A DNA stretch of 64,000 bases from Microvirga lenta (GTDB lineage Bacteria > Pseudomonadota > Alphaproteobacteria > Rhizobiales > Beijerinckiaceae): positions 186,001 through 250,000 of the forward strand of contig NZ_JAJBBR010000005.1 of assembly GCF_020532555.1 (NCBI RefSeq), read 5' to 3'. The notes under the pieces are model-generated. The model saw nothing but the letters and a program-made list of their open reading frames with translations, made no database searches and was not told the DNA's origin. The position numbers and the translations under genes are program-made. Positions 36,576-46,392 of the stretch are shown piece by piece (positions within the stretch are counted from its first letter, which is position 1; each line of letters opens with the position of its first letter).

Positions 36576-37787
36576 ATGAAAATCGCATGCGTCGGAGCGG
36601 GACCGGCGGGTCTCTATTTCGCGATCCTGATGAAGCTGCGCGACCCGCGCCACGAGATCACCGTCTACGAGCGTAACCCGGAAGGGGTGACCCATGGATG
36701 GGGTGTCGTGTTCTGGGACGATCTCGTCGCCGATCTGCGGGCGAACGACCCCGTGACGGCGCAGGCGATTCTCGACCGCTCCTTCGGGTGGATCGATCAG
36801 GTCGTCGACGTGAAGGGCAGCAGGCCGGCGCGCGGCGGTGGAACGGGGTTCGGCATCTGTCGCCGGACATTGCTCGCCATCCTGCGGGAGCGTGCGACGG
36901 ATCTCGGCGTCGAGATCCTGTTCGAGCACGAGATCGCGGAGGGGGCCCAACTGCCGGATGCGGACGTGATCGTGGCCGCCGACGGCGTCGGCAGTCAGGT
37001 CCGGCGCCTGCGCATGGACCGGTTCAGGACCAGGATCGATCTGGGCCGCAACAAATATGTGTGGCTCGGCACGCCGCGGGTGTTCGAGGCCTTCACCTTC
37101 GGCCTCGTGCCGACGCAGGCCGGCTGGATCTGGTTCCATGCCTATGGCTACAGCAAGGACATGAGCACCTTCATCGTCGAGTGCTCGCCGGAAACATGGA
37201 AGGGCCTGGGCTTCGACCGGCGGAACTCCGCCCAGAGCCTCACGCTCCTCGAGAATCTCTTCGAGGACCATCTCAACGGCCATCGTCTGCTCAGCCATTC
37301 CGACAGCCAGGAAAGCCTGCCCTGGCTCAATTTCCGCAACATGACGAACGAGAAGTGGCACGCGGACAACATCGCGCTCCTGGGCGATGCGGCGCACACC
37401 ACGCACTTCTCCATCGGGTCGGGTACACGGCTGGCGATTCAGGATGCGATTGCGCTGGCCGCTAACCTGCATGGACACGAGGACGTGCAGACCGCCCTCG
37501 CCGCCTACGAACAGGAACGGCAGCTCGCCATGCTGCGCCCGCAGCGGGAGGCACGCCTCAGCGCGGCATGGTTCGAGAACATCCCGCGCTATGCCCATCT
37601 CGCGCCGCCGCAGTTGTTCGCGCTGCTGCTGGACCGCCGGTCCCGTCTGGTCTCGCACATTCCCCCGAAGCTGTATTACCGCCTCCATTGGGCGAAGCGC
37701 ATCCCGCCCGTCCGAATGCTCTATCGCTGGGCGGCGTTGGGGGTCGAACAGCTCGCAGGGCTGCACCGCCGGCTGTCGCATTCGTAA
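36576..37787 (+). CDS. FAD-dependent aromatic monooxygenase (salicylyl-/anthraniloyl-CoA hydroxylase-like)
   Basis: The 403-residue protein has the PHBH-type FAD motifs: CVGAGPAGLYFAILMK at the N-terminus, DVIVAADGVGSQVR in the middle, and ALLGDAAHTTHFSIGSGTRLAIQDAIALA. The last pattern is typical of the FAD half of the bifunctional salicylyl-CoA 5-hydroxylase and anthraniloyl-CoA monooxygenase. The reductase half of those fusions is absent here, so this is a stand-alone hydroxylase. It would hydroxylate an aromatic substrate with NAD(P)H and oxygen. The gene follows GH15 by 152 bp and has only a weak ribosome site. Confidence 0.9.
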   Translation: MKIACVGAGPAGLYFAILMKLRDPRHEITVYERNPEGVTHGWGVVFWDDLVADLRANDPVTAQAILDRSFGWIDQVVDVKGSRPARGGGTGFGICRRTLLAILRERATDLGVEILFEHEIAEGAQLPDADVIVAADGVGSQVRRLRMDRFRTRIDLGRNKYVWLGTPRVFEAFTFGLVPTQAGWIWFHAYGYSKDMSTFIVECSPETWKGLGFDRRNSAQSLTLLENLFEDHLNGHRLLSHSDSQESLPWLNFRNMTNEKWHADNIALLGDAAHTTHFSIGSGTRLAIQDAIALAANLHGHEDVQTALAAYEQERQLAMLRPQREARLSAAWFENIPRYAHLAPPQLFALLLDRRSRLVSHIPPKLYYRLHWAKRIPPVRMLYRWAALGVEQLAGLHRRLSHS

Positions 37788-37801
37788 GCTGCCGACAGGC
37801 G

Positions 37802-38815
37802 CTAGGCGGCAGGAGCATCGATGGTGCAGATCAATCCGGTGGGAGCGAAATCGACCTGCACCCTGCCGCCGAGAGCCTGTGCCAGGCTTCGCTCGATCAG
37901 CCGGGTCCCGAATCCTCGCGTCTTCGGCGGCTCCACCGCCGGACCGCCCTTCTCCTCCCAGCGCAGCGACAGGCGGGGCGGTTCCACGTCGTGAGCGACC
38001 GACCAGGTCAGGAAGATGCGGCCCGTATCGTTTGACAGCGCGCCGTATTTCACCGCATTTGTCGCCAGCTCGTGCAGCGCCATCGCCAGATCGAGGGCCA
38101 CGCGAGGCGACAACCTCACATCCGGCCCCTGAATGTGGAACCGCCCCTCTCCAGGCACCTGGAAGGGTTCGATTGCATTCGCGACGATCTCGCGCAGGGA
38201 CGCCCCATCCCAGCTCTGACGGGTCAGCACGTCATGGGCCCGCGACAGCGCGATCATGCGCTGCTCGATGGCGGCGCGCGCCTCGGGCGGCGTCGGTGCG
38301 GTGCGGAGCGTCTGGGACACGATCGACTGGACGGTGGCGAGCGTGTTCTTCACCCGATGGTTCAGCTCGTGCAGCAGAAGCTGCTGGTGTTCGGCCGCAC
38401 GCACCCGATCCGTCACGTCGCTGCCCTCGATGAAGATGCCCGTGACGTTTCCATCGGCGCCGATGATGGGCTGGTAAACGAAATCGACGAAGACATCCTC
38501 CGCAGGCGCATCGGGACGCCTCTGGATCTTCATGGCCACTTCCCGGCCCACAAAGGGCATCCCCGTCGCGTAGACCTGATCGAGCAGCTCGAAGAAACCC
38601 TGCCCTGCCAGTTCGGGCTTCGCCTCGCGCACGGGCTTTCCGATGAGATCGCGGTTGCCGGAGAACTGGAGGAAGGCCGCATTGGCGAGTTCGAACACGT
38701 GGTCGGGCCCGCGCATGACGGCCATGAAGCCCGGCGCCTGCCGGAAGAGATCGGCAAGGCGCTCCTTCTCCTGCCGGAGAGTGGCCTTGGTGATGGTTTT
38801 GTCCATGCTGTTCAT
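37802..38815 (-). CDS. PAS-domain HWE-family sensor histidine kinase
   Basis: The 337-residue cytoplasmic protein has a PAS domain at about residues 22-140 (FRQAPGFMAVMRGPDHVFELAN) and an HWE kinase core: LLHELNHRVKNTLATVQSI with phospho-acceptor His153, ALHELATNAVKYGALS as the ATP-binding N box, the WEE triplet, and GFGTRLIERSLAQALGG. No PAS cysteine of the LOV type (NCRFL) is present, so it is not a blue-light sensor of that class. HWE/HisKA_2 kinases commonly feed the PhyR-EcfG general stress pathway in this order, but no response regulator gene lies nearby. It is convergent with the monooxygenase gene. Confidence 0.92.
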   Translation of the reverse strand: MNSMDKTITKATLRQEKERLADLFRQAPGFMAVMRGPDHVFELANAAFLQFSGNRDLIGKPVREAKPELAGQGFFELLDQVYATGMPFVGREVAMKIQRRPDAPAEDVFVDFVYQPIIGADGNVTGIFIEGSDVTDRVRAAEHQQLLLHELNHRVKNTLATVQSIVSQTLRTAPTPPEARAAIEQRMIALSRAHDVLTRQSWDGASLREIVANAIEPFQVPGEGRFHIQGPDVRLSPRVALDLAMALHELATNAVKYGALSNDTGRIFLTWSVAHDVEPPRLSLRWEEKGGPAVEPPKTRGFGTRLIERSLAQALGGRVQVDFAPTGLICTIDAPAA

Positions 38816-38969
38816 GAGGTCCAGCCGCCCGGGTCATGCGTCTCTTCGGCCACGAGACTTTAGGCATGCTCCACCGGACAGACGCTGCCGGACTCAGTGT
38901 AACTGATCCAATTGATGTCAGAAACGGACCGAAAAGGATGATGGCCGAACCGGCCTCATCCAGCCCCGA

Positions 38970-39347
38970 TCAAGGGCTGCGCCGTCTCAGCACGGGGCCG
39001 GGGCTGTAGACGGGGTGCCGGATGCTCCTGCGCAGATCGACCACGGCATCCTGCAGAATGTCGATCGCAGCGATGGCCTGCGCCCTTGCCTTGGCGATCG
39101 TCGCAAGATTGCGCTCGGCGAAGCGGTCGGCCACCTGTGCCAGGCGCAAGCATCGCGCTTCGATGGCGGCCCTCGCCTCCTCCAGGCGGGGATTGAGGTC
39201 GTCCCAAGCGATGACGGCATCGCACACGCTCAGAACGTCCTCGGTCAGATTCTCGTCGGGATAGAGCCCCGTGTAGCGGCGAACCCGGGCGCGCGCGTCA
39301 TCCAGCATGATTCGGATTTCTTCGCGCAACACCCTGTCGTCGCCCAT
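38970..39347 (-). CDS. Helical hypothetical protein
   Basis: The 125-residue protein is almost wholly alpha-helical by composition, with alternating charged and hydrophobic residues (EARAAIEARCLRLAQVADRFAERNL) and no membrane segment. I do not recognise the family. The ATG at 39347 is well supported by GGAGG eight bases upstream; the open frame upstream of it lacks a ribosome site. It sits between two kinase genes on the minus strand, 154 bp from the HWE kinase gene. Confidence 0.65.
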   Translation of the reverse strand: MGDDRVLREEIRIMLDDARARVRRYTGLYPDENLTEDVLSVCDAVIAWDDLNPRLEEARAAIEARCLRLAQVADRFAERNLATIAKARAQAIAAIDILQDAVVDLRRSIRHPVYSPGPVLRRRSP

Positions 39348-39674
39348 GGTACGATCCTCCAGATAGCAAAGCGGCATCCTCGCCGGAGACGACGAGAATC
39401 GGACAGGGCCCTTCGAGCCCGGACGCTCACGCATTGCCGTGCGTTCCGAAACGGTTCCGTGACAGAACCGCGCTGTACAGCCCCTCGCCGGAACGTGCGA
39501 TCCGGCACGGGAGGAGCATGACGCATACGACGGCGCAACCACTCTAGATCAGCCGGCTCTGCGTCGGCAACTCCGGATGAAGTTGCGGTTGCTCTTGTCA
39601 TCGCCGCCGCCGCCCTATTCTATCTCGTCACGCCCGGCAGCCGGTGCCGGCCCTCGAGACTATGTGAGCACCGC
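39348..39674. other. Intergenic region, 327 bp, with a possible 9-codon leader ORF
   Basis: The region separates the divergent helical protein and hybrid kinase genes. An inverted repeat CGGTTC/GAACCG lies near 39453-39471. A nine-codon frame at 39518-39547 (MTHTTAQPL) is preceded by GGAGGAG at good spacing, but nothing else supports it. No RNA gene or mobile element is visible. Confidence 0.4.
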
Positions 39675-42206
39675 TTGTCCCATCCAACGTCGTCGCGCCC
39701 CCAACCTACGCCCCCGTCGCTCAAGTCCCTGAGGCTGATGGCCGTTGCGGCGGTCCTGGTTCCGCTCGCGCTGTTCCTCGTCGCCGCCTGGGAGAGCCGG
39801 AGCCAGCGCTTTCAGGAGGCGGAGCAGCTGGTCCACCGCACGGTCGACGTTCTGCGCGAACACGCCGGAAGAGTCTTCGAGACCCAATCCCTGGTCCTGG
39901 ACCGGGTGGACGAGCGAATCCGCGGAATGAGCTGGTCCGAAATCGCCGCCTCGGAAGAGCTCCACCGGGACCTGCGCGCCATCGACGGAAAGCTCGATCA
40001 GGTGGACAATGTCTGGTTGATCGATCCCGAAGCGCGGGGACGGGCCAGCAGCAACTTCTTTCCGGCTCCGGCCAGCTCCTATGTTCCCGACCGCGACTAC
40101 TTCGTCGCCCTCAAGCAAAAGGACGAGGGCATCTATATCGGCCAGTCGTATCCCGGGCGCTCGAATCCCGGCAGCGTGTTCTTCAACATTGCGCGGCGCC
40201 GCTCGACCCCCGACGGCTCGTTCGACGGAATCATCGTCACGTCGCTTCAGCCGAGCTATTTCGCGGCTTTCTACCGTCCTCTCATCTCCGCGCCCAAGGA
40301 CACGACATCCCTGATCCGCGGCGACGGGACGGTGCTGGCCAGGGGGCCCGAGTCCCTTTCGCATTCTTCCGTCCTGAGTCAGGACAGCGCATTCATGCGC
40401 GCCATCCGGAACGGCAGCCACGGCCTCTACCGCACCGTCTCCCAGGTGGACGGAGTGGAGCGGATCTACGCGTTCCGCAAGCTCGATCCGTACCCGCTTT
40501 ACGTAACATTCGGACATCCCGTGAGCGCCATTCTCGCGAAGTGGCACAAGGACCTGATGCTCTACGGCGGGGTGACAGCCGCCGCGCTGTTCGCGCTCCT
40601 CGGCGTCACCGCCGTCGCCATGCGCCGCGCGCGGCACGAGCGTCAGGTCTTCGTCCGCTGGCGCGAGAGCGAGGCGCGTTACGAGGCCCTGTTTCAGCAA
40701 TCGCCCACGGGCCTGCTGCTTTCCACGGTCAGGGATGACGGCTCCTTCGCCTTCGAGGAGATCAACCCGGCCCTGTGCCGCACATTGGGCGTCGCCCCCG
40801 AGGCCATCGTCGGCCGGGCACCGCGCGACGCATTCCCGGGGGAACTCGGCAGCACCATTCAGGATGCCTATGCGCGCTGCGTCTCGCGCAGGGAGCCCGT
40901 CGAATACGAGGCGAGCGGCGAAGGCTTCGATGGCCCGTTCACGCGGCGCGTGATCGTGATCCCGATCATGGATGCGCAGGGGCGGGTGCGAAAGCTGCTC
41001 GGCACCTCGATGGACATCACCCAGACCCGCCAGCTCGAGGAGCAGGTACGCCAGATGCAGAAGATCGAAGCGGTGGGCCAGCTCACGGGCGGCGTGGCGC
41101 ACGACTTCAACAACCTTCTGATGGCCGTGATCGGCAATCTCGACCTGCTGCGCAAACGCATTCCGGAGGATCCTCGCGCCCAGCGATATCTGGACGGGGC
41201 CCTTCAGGGCGCGCAGCGCGGCGCCGCCCTCACACAGCGTCTGCTCGCCTTCGCCCGACGGCAGGATCTGCAGGCACGTGCGGTCGATGTGGCGACACTC
41301 GTGGAGGGCATCAAGGATCTGCTGGAGCGTTCGCTCGGTCCGCGCGTGAAGGTCCGCTATTCCCTCCCGACGGGTCTTTCCCCCGCGAAGATCGACCCGA
41401 ACCAGCTCGAGCTGGCGCTGCTCAATCTCGCCGTCAATGCCCGCGATGCAATGCCCATGGGCGGCTCGCTGTCGGTGGAACTCGACGAGGTCGCGGTTGC
41501 GGATGCCCGGATCGAGGGCCTGCAGTCCGGCCGCTATCTCTGCCTGCGGGTCACCGATACCGGGACGGGCATGGACGAGGAAACGCTCAGGCGGGCCGTC
41601 GAGCCCTTCTTCTCGACCAAGGGCGTCGGCAAGGGCACCGGCCTCGGCCTCTCCATGGTCTACGGCCTTGCCGCGCAATCGGGCGGCGCCTTGCGCCTGT
41701 CGAGCGCTCTTGGGAAAGGCACGACCGCGGAGTTGTGGCTGCCGGTGACGGAGGCGGCCATGGAGGCGCCACGACGCACCGCCTCCGCCGTTCCGGCCGC
41801 CGCTCCTTCGACGATTCTCCTCGTCGACGACGACGCTCTCATCCTGATGAGCACGGCCAGCATGCTCGAGGATCTGGGGCATACCGTGATCGAGACCGAG
41901 TCGGGAACCAAGGCATTGGAGATGCTCAGGGCGGGTCCGCCTGTCGATCTTCTGCTGACCGACTATGCCATGCCGGGAATGACCGGGCTCGAACTCGCCC
42001 GTGCCGCGCGGGTGCTTCGGCCAGACCTCAAGATCCTTCTCGCGACCGGGTATGCCGACCTGCCGGAGGGTGCAACCCTCGATCTTCCCCGGCTGCCCAA
42101 GCCCTACACCCAGGACCAGCTCGCCGCACAGATCGGAGCCCTGGTCGGGCCGCAGGATTCCTCCTCGAAGGTCGTTTCCCTTCAAGAGTGGCGCAGCGCC
42201 GAATAG
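39675..42206 (+). CDS. Hybrid sensor histidine kinase / response regulator
   Basis: The 843-residue protein has a first membrane helix (about 20-41), a periplasmic dCache-like sensor (about 45-290), a second helix (about 298-315) and a PAS domain (about 330-450). A histidine kinase core follows with His476 in GQLTGGVAHDFNNLLMAVIGN and the ATP-binding GTGLGLSMVYGLAAQSGG. The C-terminus is a receiver with phospho-acceptor Asp763 in LLLTDYAMPGMTG. The start is uncertain: a TTG at 39675 keeps a basic cytoplasmic tail before the first helix, whereas the ATG at 39738 would start inside the helix. The signal is unknown. It is convergent with trkH with 6 bp between stops. Confidence 0.92.
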   Translation: MSHPTSSRPQPTPPSLKSLRLMAVAAVLVPLALFLVAAWESRSQRFQEAEQLVHRTVDVLREHAGRVFETQSLVLDRVDERIRGMSWSEIAASEELHRDLRAIDGKLDQVDNVWLIDPEARGRASSNFFPAPASSYVPDRDYFVALKQKDEGIYIGQSYPGRSNPGSVFFNIARRRSTPDGSFDGIIVTSLQPSYFAAFYRPLISAPKDTTSLIRGDGTVLARGPESLSHSSVLSQDSAFMRAIRNGSHGLYRTVSQVDGVERIYAFRKLDPYPLYVTFGHPVSAILAKWHKDLMLYGGVTAAALFALLGVTAVAMRRARHERQVFVRWRESEARYEALFQQSPTGLLLSTVRDDGSFAFEEINPALCRTLGVAPEAIVGRAPRDAFPGELGSTIQDAYARCVSRREPVEYEASGEGFDGPFTRRVIVIPIMDAQGRVRKLLGTSMDITQTRQLEEQVRQMQKIEAVGQLTGGVAHDFNNLLMAVIGNLDLLRKRIPEDPRAQRYLDGALQGAQRGAALTQRLLAFARRQDLQARAVDVATLVEGIKDLLERSLGPRVKVRYSLPTGLSPAKIDPNQLELALLNLAVNARDAMPMGGSLSVELDEVAVADARIEGLQSGRYLCLRVTDTGTGMDEETLRRAVEPFFSTKGVGKGTGLGLSMVYGLAAQSGGALRLSSALGKGTTAELWLPVTEAAMEAPRRTASAVPAAAPSTILLVDDDALILMSTASMLEDLGHTVIETESGTKALEMLRAGPPVDLLLTDYAMPGMTGLELARAARVLRPDLKILLATGYADLPEGATLDLPRLPKPYTQDQLAAQIGALVGPQDSSSKVVSLQEWRSAE

Positions 42207-42212
42207 CGCGGA

Positions 42213-43712
42213 TCATCCGCGCCAGAAATGCGGGAAGAACAGGATCAGCACCGTGAAGAGTTCGAGCCGGCCCAGCAGCATCGCGAAGGACAGGATCCAT
42301 TTCGCGGAATCCGGAACGGTGGCGAAATTGCCCGCCGGGCCGATGATGGGGCCAAGCCCGGGCCCCACATTCGCCAGTGCGGTCACCGCCGCGCTGGCAC
42401 TGGTGAGGAAATCGAGGTCGAGCGCCATCAGCATGATCGTGACGGCGCTGTAGCAGATGAAGAAGAAAGCGAAGAAGACGACGACCGAGGCCACCACGTC
42501 GTCGGGCAGCACGCGCCCGGCATAGACGCGCTGGAAGACGCCTCGCGGGTAGATGAGATGCCGCACATGCGAGCGCAGGAGCGTCGCCATCACCTCGAAA
42601 CGGAAGATCTTGATGCCGCCGGCCGTCGAGCCCGTGCAGCCGCCCACGAAGGTGAGGCCGAAGAAGATCCCCACCGCCACGTTGCCCCACAGGCTGTAAT
42701 CCGTCGTCGCGAACCCGGTCGTGGTGACCACCGAAACCACGTTGAAGGCCGCCTGACGGAAGGCCTCCTCGATTCCGTAGCGGCCGTTCGCGATCAGCCA
42801 GATCGCAAGACCGAAGATCACGATGCCGAGGAGAGCGAGCAGGCTGCGGACCTGGCTGTCGCGCAAGCTGTCGCGCTCGCCCTGCAGCATCCGGACATAG
42901 AGCACGAACGGAATGCCGCCGCAGAGCATGAACACCGTGCAGATCCACTGGGCCGCGGGACCGAACTTGCCCATGGAGCTGTCCGAGGTGGAATAGCCGC
43001 CGGTCGACAGCGTCGTGAGCCCGTGCACGAGCGCCTCGAACGGCGTCATTCCGGCAAGCCAGTAGAGGAAGCCGCAGGTGACGGTGAGACCGACATAGAC
43101 GAGGCCGATGGCGGTCGCGATCTCGCGCACGCGGGGCATGACCTTTTCGGAACGATCCGACGATTCCGTGCGGAAAAGCTGCATGCCGCCGACCCCGAGC
43201 GCCGGGAGGATGGCGATGGCCGTCGCGACGATGCCGATGCCGCCCATCCATTGCAGCAGCGCGCGCCACAGGAGAATGCCGGGAGGGGCGGCGTCGAGCC
43301 CCACGATCACTGTGGAGCCCGTGGTGGTGAGGCCCGACATGGACTCGAAGAACGCGTTCGTGAAACTGTCCTTCAGCTGCGCATAATCCGAGAAATAGAG
43401 CGGCATGGCTCCGAACAGCGCAATGGTGGACCATGCGAGCGGCGTGAGAACGAAGGACTGGCGCAGGGTAAGCCCGCCAGAGAGGCGGCAGCGGGCGCCG
43501 TAGAGGAGACCGGCACCGCAGACGAAGGTCAGTCCGCTCGACACGAAGAAGGCCAGCCAATCCGGATTGCGCGCGATCAGGTCGGCGATCATCGGCGGCA
43601 GCATGGCGGTCGAGAGCGCGACCAGCATCCCGCCGATCAGATAGAGCACCGGACGCAGCTTCGGCGGCGACCAGGTTCGGAAGACGGGATTCACGGGAAG
43701 CGGGCGTGGCAT
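42213..43712 (-). CDS. trkH: Potassium uptake protein TrkH
   Basis: The 499-residue membrane protein has the four pore repeats of the Trk/Ktr/HKT superfamily: FESMSGLTTTGSTV, GLTTLSTGGYST, FNVVSVVTTTGFATTDY with the downstream FVGGCTGSTAGGIK, and TALANVGPGLGPIIGP. Each supplies a selectivity-filter glycine. With TrkA it takes up K+ driven by the membrane potential. It starts 7 bp after trkA's stop, so the two form an operon in the order trkA-trkH. Confidence 0.95.
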   Translation of the reverse strand: MPRPLPVNPVFRTWSPPKLRPVLYLIGGMLVALSTAMLPPMIADLIARNPDWLAFFVSSGLTFVCGAGLLYGARCRLSGGLTLRQSFVLTPLAWSTIALFGAMPLYFSDYAQLKDSFTNAFFESMSGLTTTGSTVIVGLDAAPPGILLWRALLQWMGGIGIVATAIAILPALGVGGMQLFRTESSDRSEKVMPRVREIATAIGLVYVGLTVTCGFLYWLAGMTPFEALVHGLTTLSTGGYSTSDSSMGKFGPAAQWICTVFMLCGGIPFVLYVRMLQGERDSLRDSQVRSLLALLGIVIFGLAIWLIANGRYGIEEAFRQAAFNVVSVVTTTGFATTDYSLWGNVAVGIFFGLTFVGGCTGSTAGGIKIFRFEVMATLLRSHVRHLIYPRGVFQRVYAGRVLPDDVVASVVVFFAFFFICYSAVTIMLMALDLDFLTSASAAVTALANVGPGLGPIIGPAGNFATVPDSAKWILSFAMLLGRLELFTVLILFFPHFWRG

Positions 43713-43719
43713 ACGGGCC

Positions 43720-45102
43720 TCAACCTTCGGCCCGCGTGGTGCCGAGCATCGCCTCGGCCCGGCGAAGAACCCGGTAGGTCACCATGGCGATGACCCGGTC
43801 GCCGGGAAGGACCCGCGACTCGCCGGTCGGAATGATCACTTCGTTGCTGCGCACGATGGCGCCGATCAGCATTCCTTCCGGCAACCCGATCTCGCGCAGC
43901 GTTCCCTGCACGAGTGGCGCGCCGGGCTGCGCCACGGCCTCGATCACCTCGCCGAAATCCTCGCGCAGGGTGTAGAGCGCCGCAACCGAGCGATGCCGCA
44001 CATGGCGCAGGATGCTGGAGATGGTGATGGCGTTGGGGCTGACCACCGCGTCGATCCCGAGCGCCGGCAGGACAGGCTCGTAGGAAGTCTTGTTGACCAG
44101 CGTCACGGCGCGCGGGCAGCCCTCGTGCTTGGCCAGGACTGACGTGAAGATGTTGGTCTCGTCGTCGTTGGTCACGGCGACGACCGTCTCGGCGGCGCTC
44201 ACATTCGCCTCGGCGAGCACCTCCTTGTCGAGCGCGTCCCCGTGCAGGACGACCGCCATGTCCCCGAGTTCCCGGGCCAGGAACTCCGCCCTCTCGCGGG
44301 AATGCTCGACCACCTTCAGGGACAGGCCCGGCGCCTTGGCCGCGAGGCGCTTGGCGAGGTTGAGGCCCACATTGCCGCCGCCGATGATCACGATGCGGCG
44401 GGCCACCTGCTCCGTATGCCCGAACAGCCGCATCACGTCCTCGACCCGGCGGGGCTCGCTCACCACGTAGACGTCGTCGCCACGCTCGATCCGGTCGTGT
44501 CCCCGCGGCACGAAGCCCTGCCCGCCGCGCACCACCGCCACCACCACGAAGCCCGGCTCCGCCCCCATGGCGGGAAGGTCGCTCAGGCGGCGCCCCGCCA
44601 TGGCGCAATTGCCCGAATTGCAGTGGATGCCGAGGAGCTGCACCCGCCCGTCCGCCAGCGAGACGGTATCGAACGCCCCGGGGGTCCTGAGACGCCGCAC
44701 GATGCCGTTCGCCACCTCCACCTCGGGGGAGATGATGACGTCGATGGGCATCTGGTCGCTGGCATAGAGCCCCTGCCAGATCGGCTCCAGATAGCCGTGA
44801 TAGCGCACCCGGGCGATGCGGCGGCGGACCTTGAACAGGGAATAGGCGACCTGGCAGGCCACCATGTTGACCTCGTCCGAGCGGGTCACCGCGATCAGCA
44901 TGTCGGCATCGCGGGCGCCTGCGCGCTCGAGCACCTCGGGATGCGAGGCGTGCCCCACCATACCGCGCACATCGTAGGACTCGTCGACGCGCCGTGCCTG
45001 TTCCGGAGAGATGTCGAGCACGGTGACGTCGATGCCTTCGGTGGCGAGATGGCGTGCAATGGTCGAGCCGACCTGGCCGGCACCGCACACGATCACCCTC
45101 AT
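43720..45102 (-). CDS. trkA: Trk potassium transporter regulatory subunit TrkA
   Basis: The 460-residue cytoplasmic protein has two RCK units, each an NAD-binding Rossmann domain followed by a TrkA-C domain. The first begins MRVIVCGAGQVGSTIARHL and the second VIIGGGNVGLNLAKRLA. Length matches the double-domain TrkA. The ATG at 45102 is preceded by GGGGAGG at a good distance, and the longer frame upstream has no similarity. It gates TrkH in response to nucleotides. Confidence 0.96.
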   Translation of the reverse strand: MRVIVCGAGQVGSTIARHLATEGIDVTVLDISPEQARRVDESYDVRGMVGHASHPEVLERAGARDADMLIAVTRSDEVNMVACQVAYSLFKVRRRIARVRYHGYLEPIWQGLYASDQMPIDVIISPEVEVANGIVRRLRTPGAFDTVSLADGRVQLLGIHCNSGNCAMAGRRLSDLPAMGAEPGFVVVAVVRGGQGFVPRGHDRIERGDDVYVVSEPRRVEDVMRLFGHTEQVARRIVIIGGGNVGLNLAKRLAAKAPGLSLKVVEHSRERAEFLARELGDMAVVLHGDALDKEVLAEANVSAAETVVAVTNDDETNIFTSVLAKHEGCPRAVTLVNKTSYEPVLPALGIDAVVSPNAITISSILRHVRHRSVAALYTLREDFGEVIEAVAQPGAPLVQGTLREIGLPEGMLIGAIVRSNEVIIPTGESRVLPGDRVIAMVTYRVLRRAEAMLGTTRAEG

Positions 45103-45273
45103 GCTGCCTCCCCTCGCTGGATTCCGGTCGGAGCGCCCATCGCGACGATCTCCCGGCACGTCCGGAATGTATCTCGATACGAAGATGCACGGGAAAGGAT
45201 CATGTTCCCTTTTCCCGTCCGTGCCCGCGAAGGTCAAGCTTGGAAGCCGGAGCGTAGAGCCTCCGGCGCCTCG

Positions 45274-45927
45274 TCAGGCTGGCTTCGTCCCTGTGGAAAG
45301 CGTCCGTTCCACGTCCTTCGAGATGACCGCGAGCCGGGTCATGAGGCCGACGAGCTCGGCCTGCCGCTTCGTTCCGGTCTTGGCGAAGACCGCCTTGATC
45401 TGTGCGCGGATCGTGCCGACGCTCACGCCCGCCTCCTTCGCAATCTCCTGAACCGTAAGGCCGCACATGAGCCGGGTGGCCACCCGGGCCTCTTTCCTGG
45501 TCAGGCCGAAGAGCTGCTGGAGAAGGACAGGCGACGGCTCGGGGCACGTCTCGGGGTCGACAAGGACGGCGACCAGCGCGGCTCCCTCGAAGACCGGCCG
45601 CATGTCGCCAGCGATGTCGACGATCCGCAGGATCAGGGGTCTTCTGTCGATTCGGCCCAGGCCGAGGGCACTCCTTGCCTCGGAGGCGCCGTCCCGGTGC
45701 TCCCTGAGGATGTTCTGCAGCACCTTGTCGGATGCGGGATCGCTCGCCGCCAAGCCACCTGCCTTGATGTGCAACCCTGCCCCGAAATGCTGCTTCGCCA
45801 AGCGGTTGAAGTGGAGGATCTGCAGATCGGGGCCGATCACGAGAGTGCCGAAGCCCAGCGCATCGAAGATGCGACCGAAGCAATCCAAGGTCGATGCCGC
45901 GACCGGGGCAGAGCGCGTATGTGCCAT
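45274..45927 (-). CDS. LuxR family transcriptional regulator with N-terminal PAS-like domain
   Basis: The 217-residue protein has a PAS-like sensory part (about residues 12-130, LGFGTLVIGPDLQILHFNRLAKQHF). A C-terminal LuxR helix-turn-helix follows (about 148-205): LTRKEARVATRLMCGLTVQEIAKEAGVSVGTIRAQIKAVFAKTG. No receiver domain or acyl-homoserine-lactone domain is seen, so it probably senses a small ligand or redox state. The ATG at 45927 is used; a TTG at 45939 is possible. Two dyads lie directly upstream and could be operator sites. It precedes trkA by 171 bp on the same strand. Confidence 0.88.
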   Translation of the reverse strand: MAHTRSAPVAASTLDCFGRIFDALGFGTLVIGPDLQILHFNRLAKQHFGAGLHIKAGGLAASDPASDKVLQNILREHRDGASEARSALGLGRIDRRPLILRIVDIAGDMRPVFEGAALVAVLVDPETCPEPSPVLLQQLFGLTRKEARVATRLMCGLTVQEIAKEAGVSVGTIRAQIKAVFAKTGTKRQAELVGLMTRLAVISKDVERTLSTGTKPA

Positions 45928-45933
45928 GTGACG

Positions 45934-45972
45934 GGCCAAGCTTGGCCGACAACTGCCGGTTTGTAAACAAAC
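45934..45972 (-). promoter_or_regulatory. Two dyads upstream of the LuxR regulator gene
   Basis: GGCCAAGCTTGGCC (45934-45947) is a perfect 14-bp palindrome six bases upstream of the ATG. GTTTGT-AA-ACAAAC (45959-45972) is a second perfect dyad 12 bp further upstream. Either could bind the regulator itself. Confidence 0.45.
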
Positions 45973-46108
45973 AACGCCGACAACCTTCTTTTTATCCCAA
46001 ACGGGGGATGAAACTTAGGCGTAACCCAGCGGAAGCTGAGACGTAGCACTTTCGAATCGGCCATGCCCATCACGAGGGTTTCAGCGTCACAACGATCCGA
46101 GGGGTATC

Positions 46109-46387
46109 ATGCGAGCAGAAGACCAGCCGGCAAGGGCGGCTGCAGGACGAAGCGGACTCGAGATCGATTTCCAGGTCTCCCGCAGCACCGAGACGCTTTG
46201 GACGATCGAGCCCGTCTCCCAGAAGGCGAAGCTCATTGCAGCGGCGGAATTCGGGCTGGCGGAAACGTCCCCCCAGAAGCCGGGCCTCGTGGCCGGACAT
46301 GTCAGGTCCAACGCGCTTCTCCACGCATTGCGGTCGCGGGGATTCTCCATTCTCTACAACGGACCGGCGGGGCCCATCACGCTGTAG
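46109..46387 (+). CDS. Small hypothetical protein
   Basis: The 92-residue protein has no membrane segment or recognisable domain. GAGGGG precedes the ATG at about five bases, and the frame stays open for a length that supports coding. It is divergent from the LuxR gene and followed 5 bp later by the DUF6894 gene on the same strand, so the two are probably cotranscribed. Confidence 0.6.
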   Translation: MRAEDQPARAAAGRSGLEIDFQVSRSTETLWTIEPVSQKAKLIAAAEFGLAETSPQKPGLVAGHVRSNALLHALRSRGFSILYNGPAGPITL

Positions 46388-46392
46388 CATCC

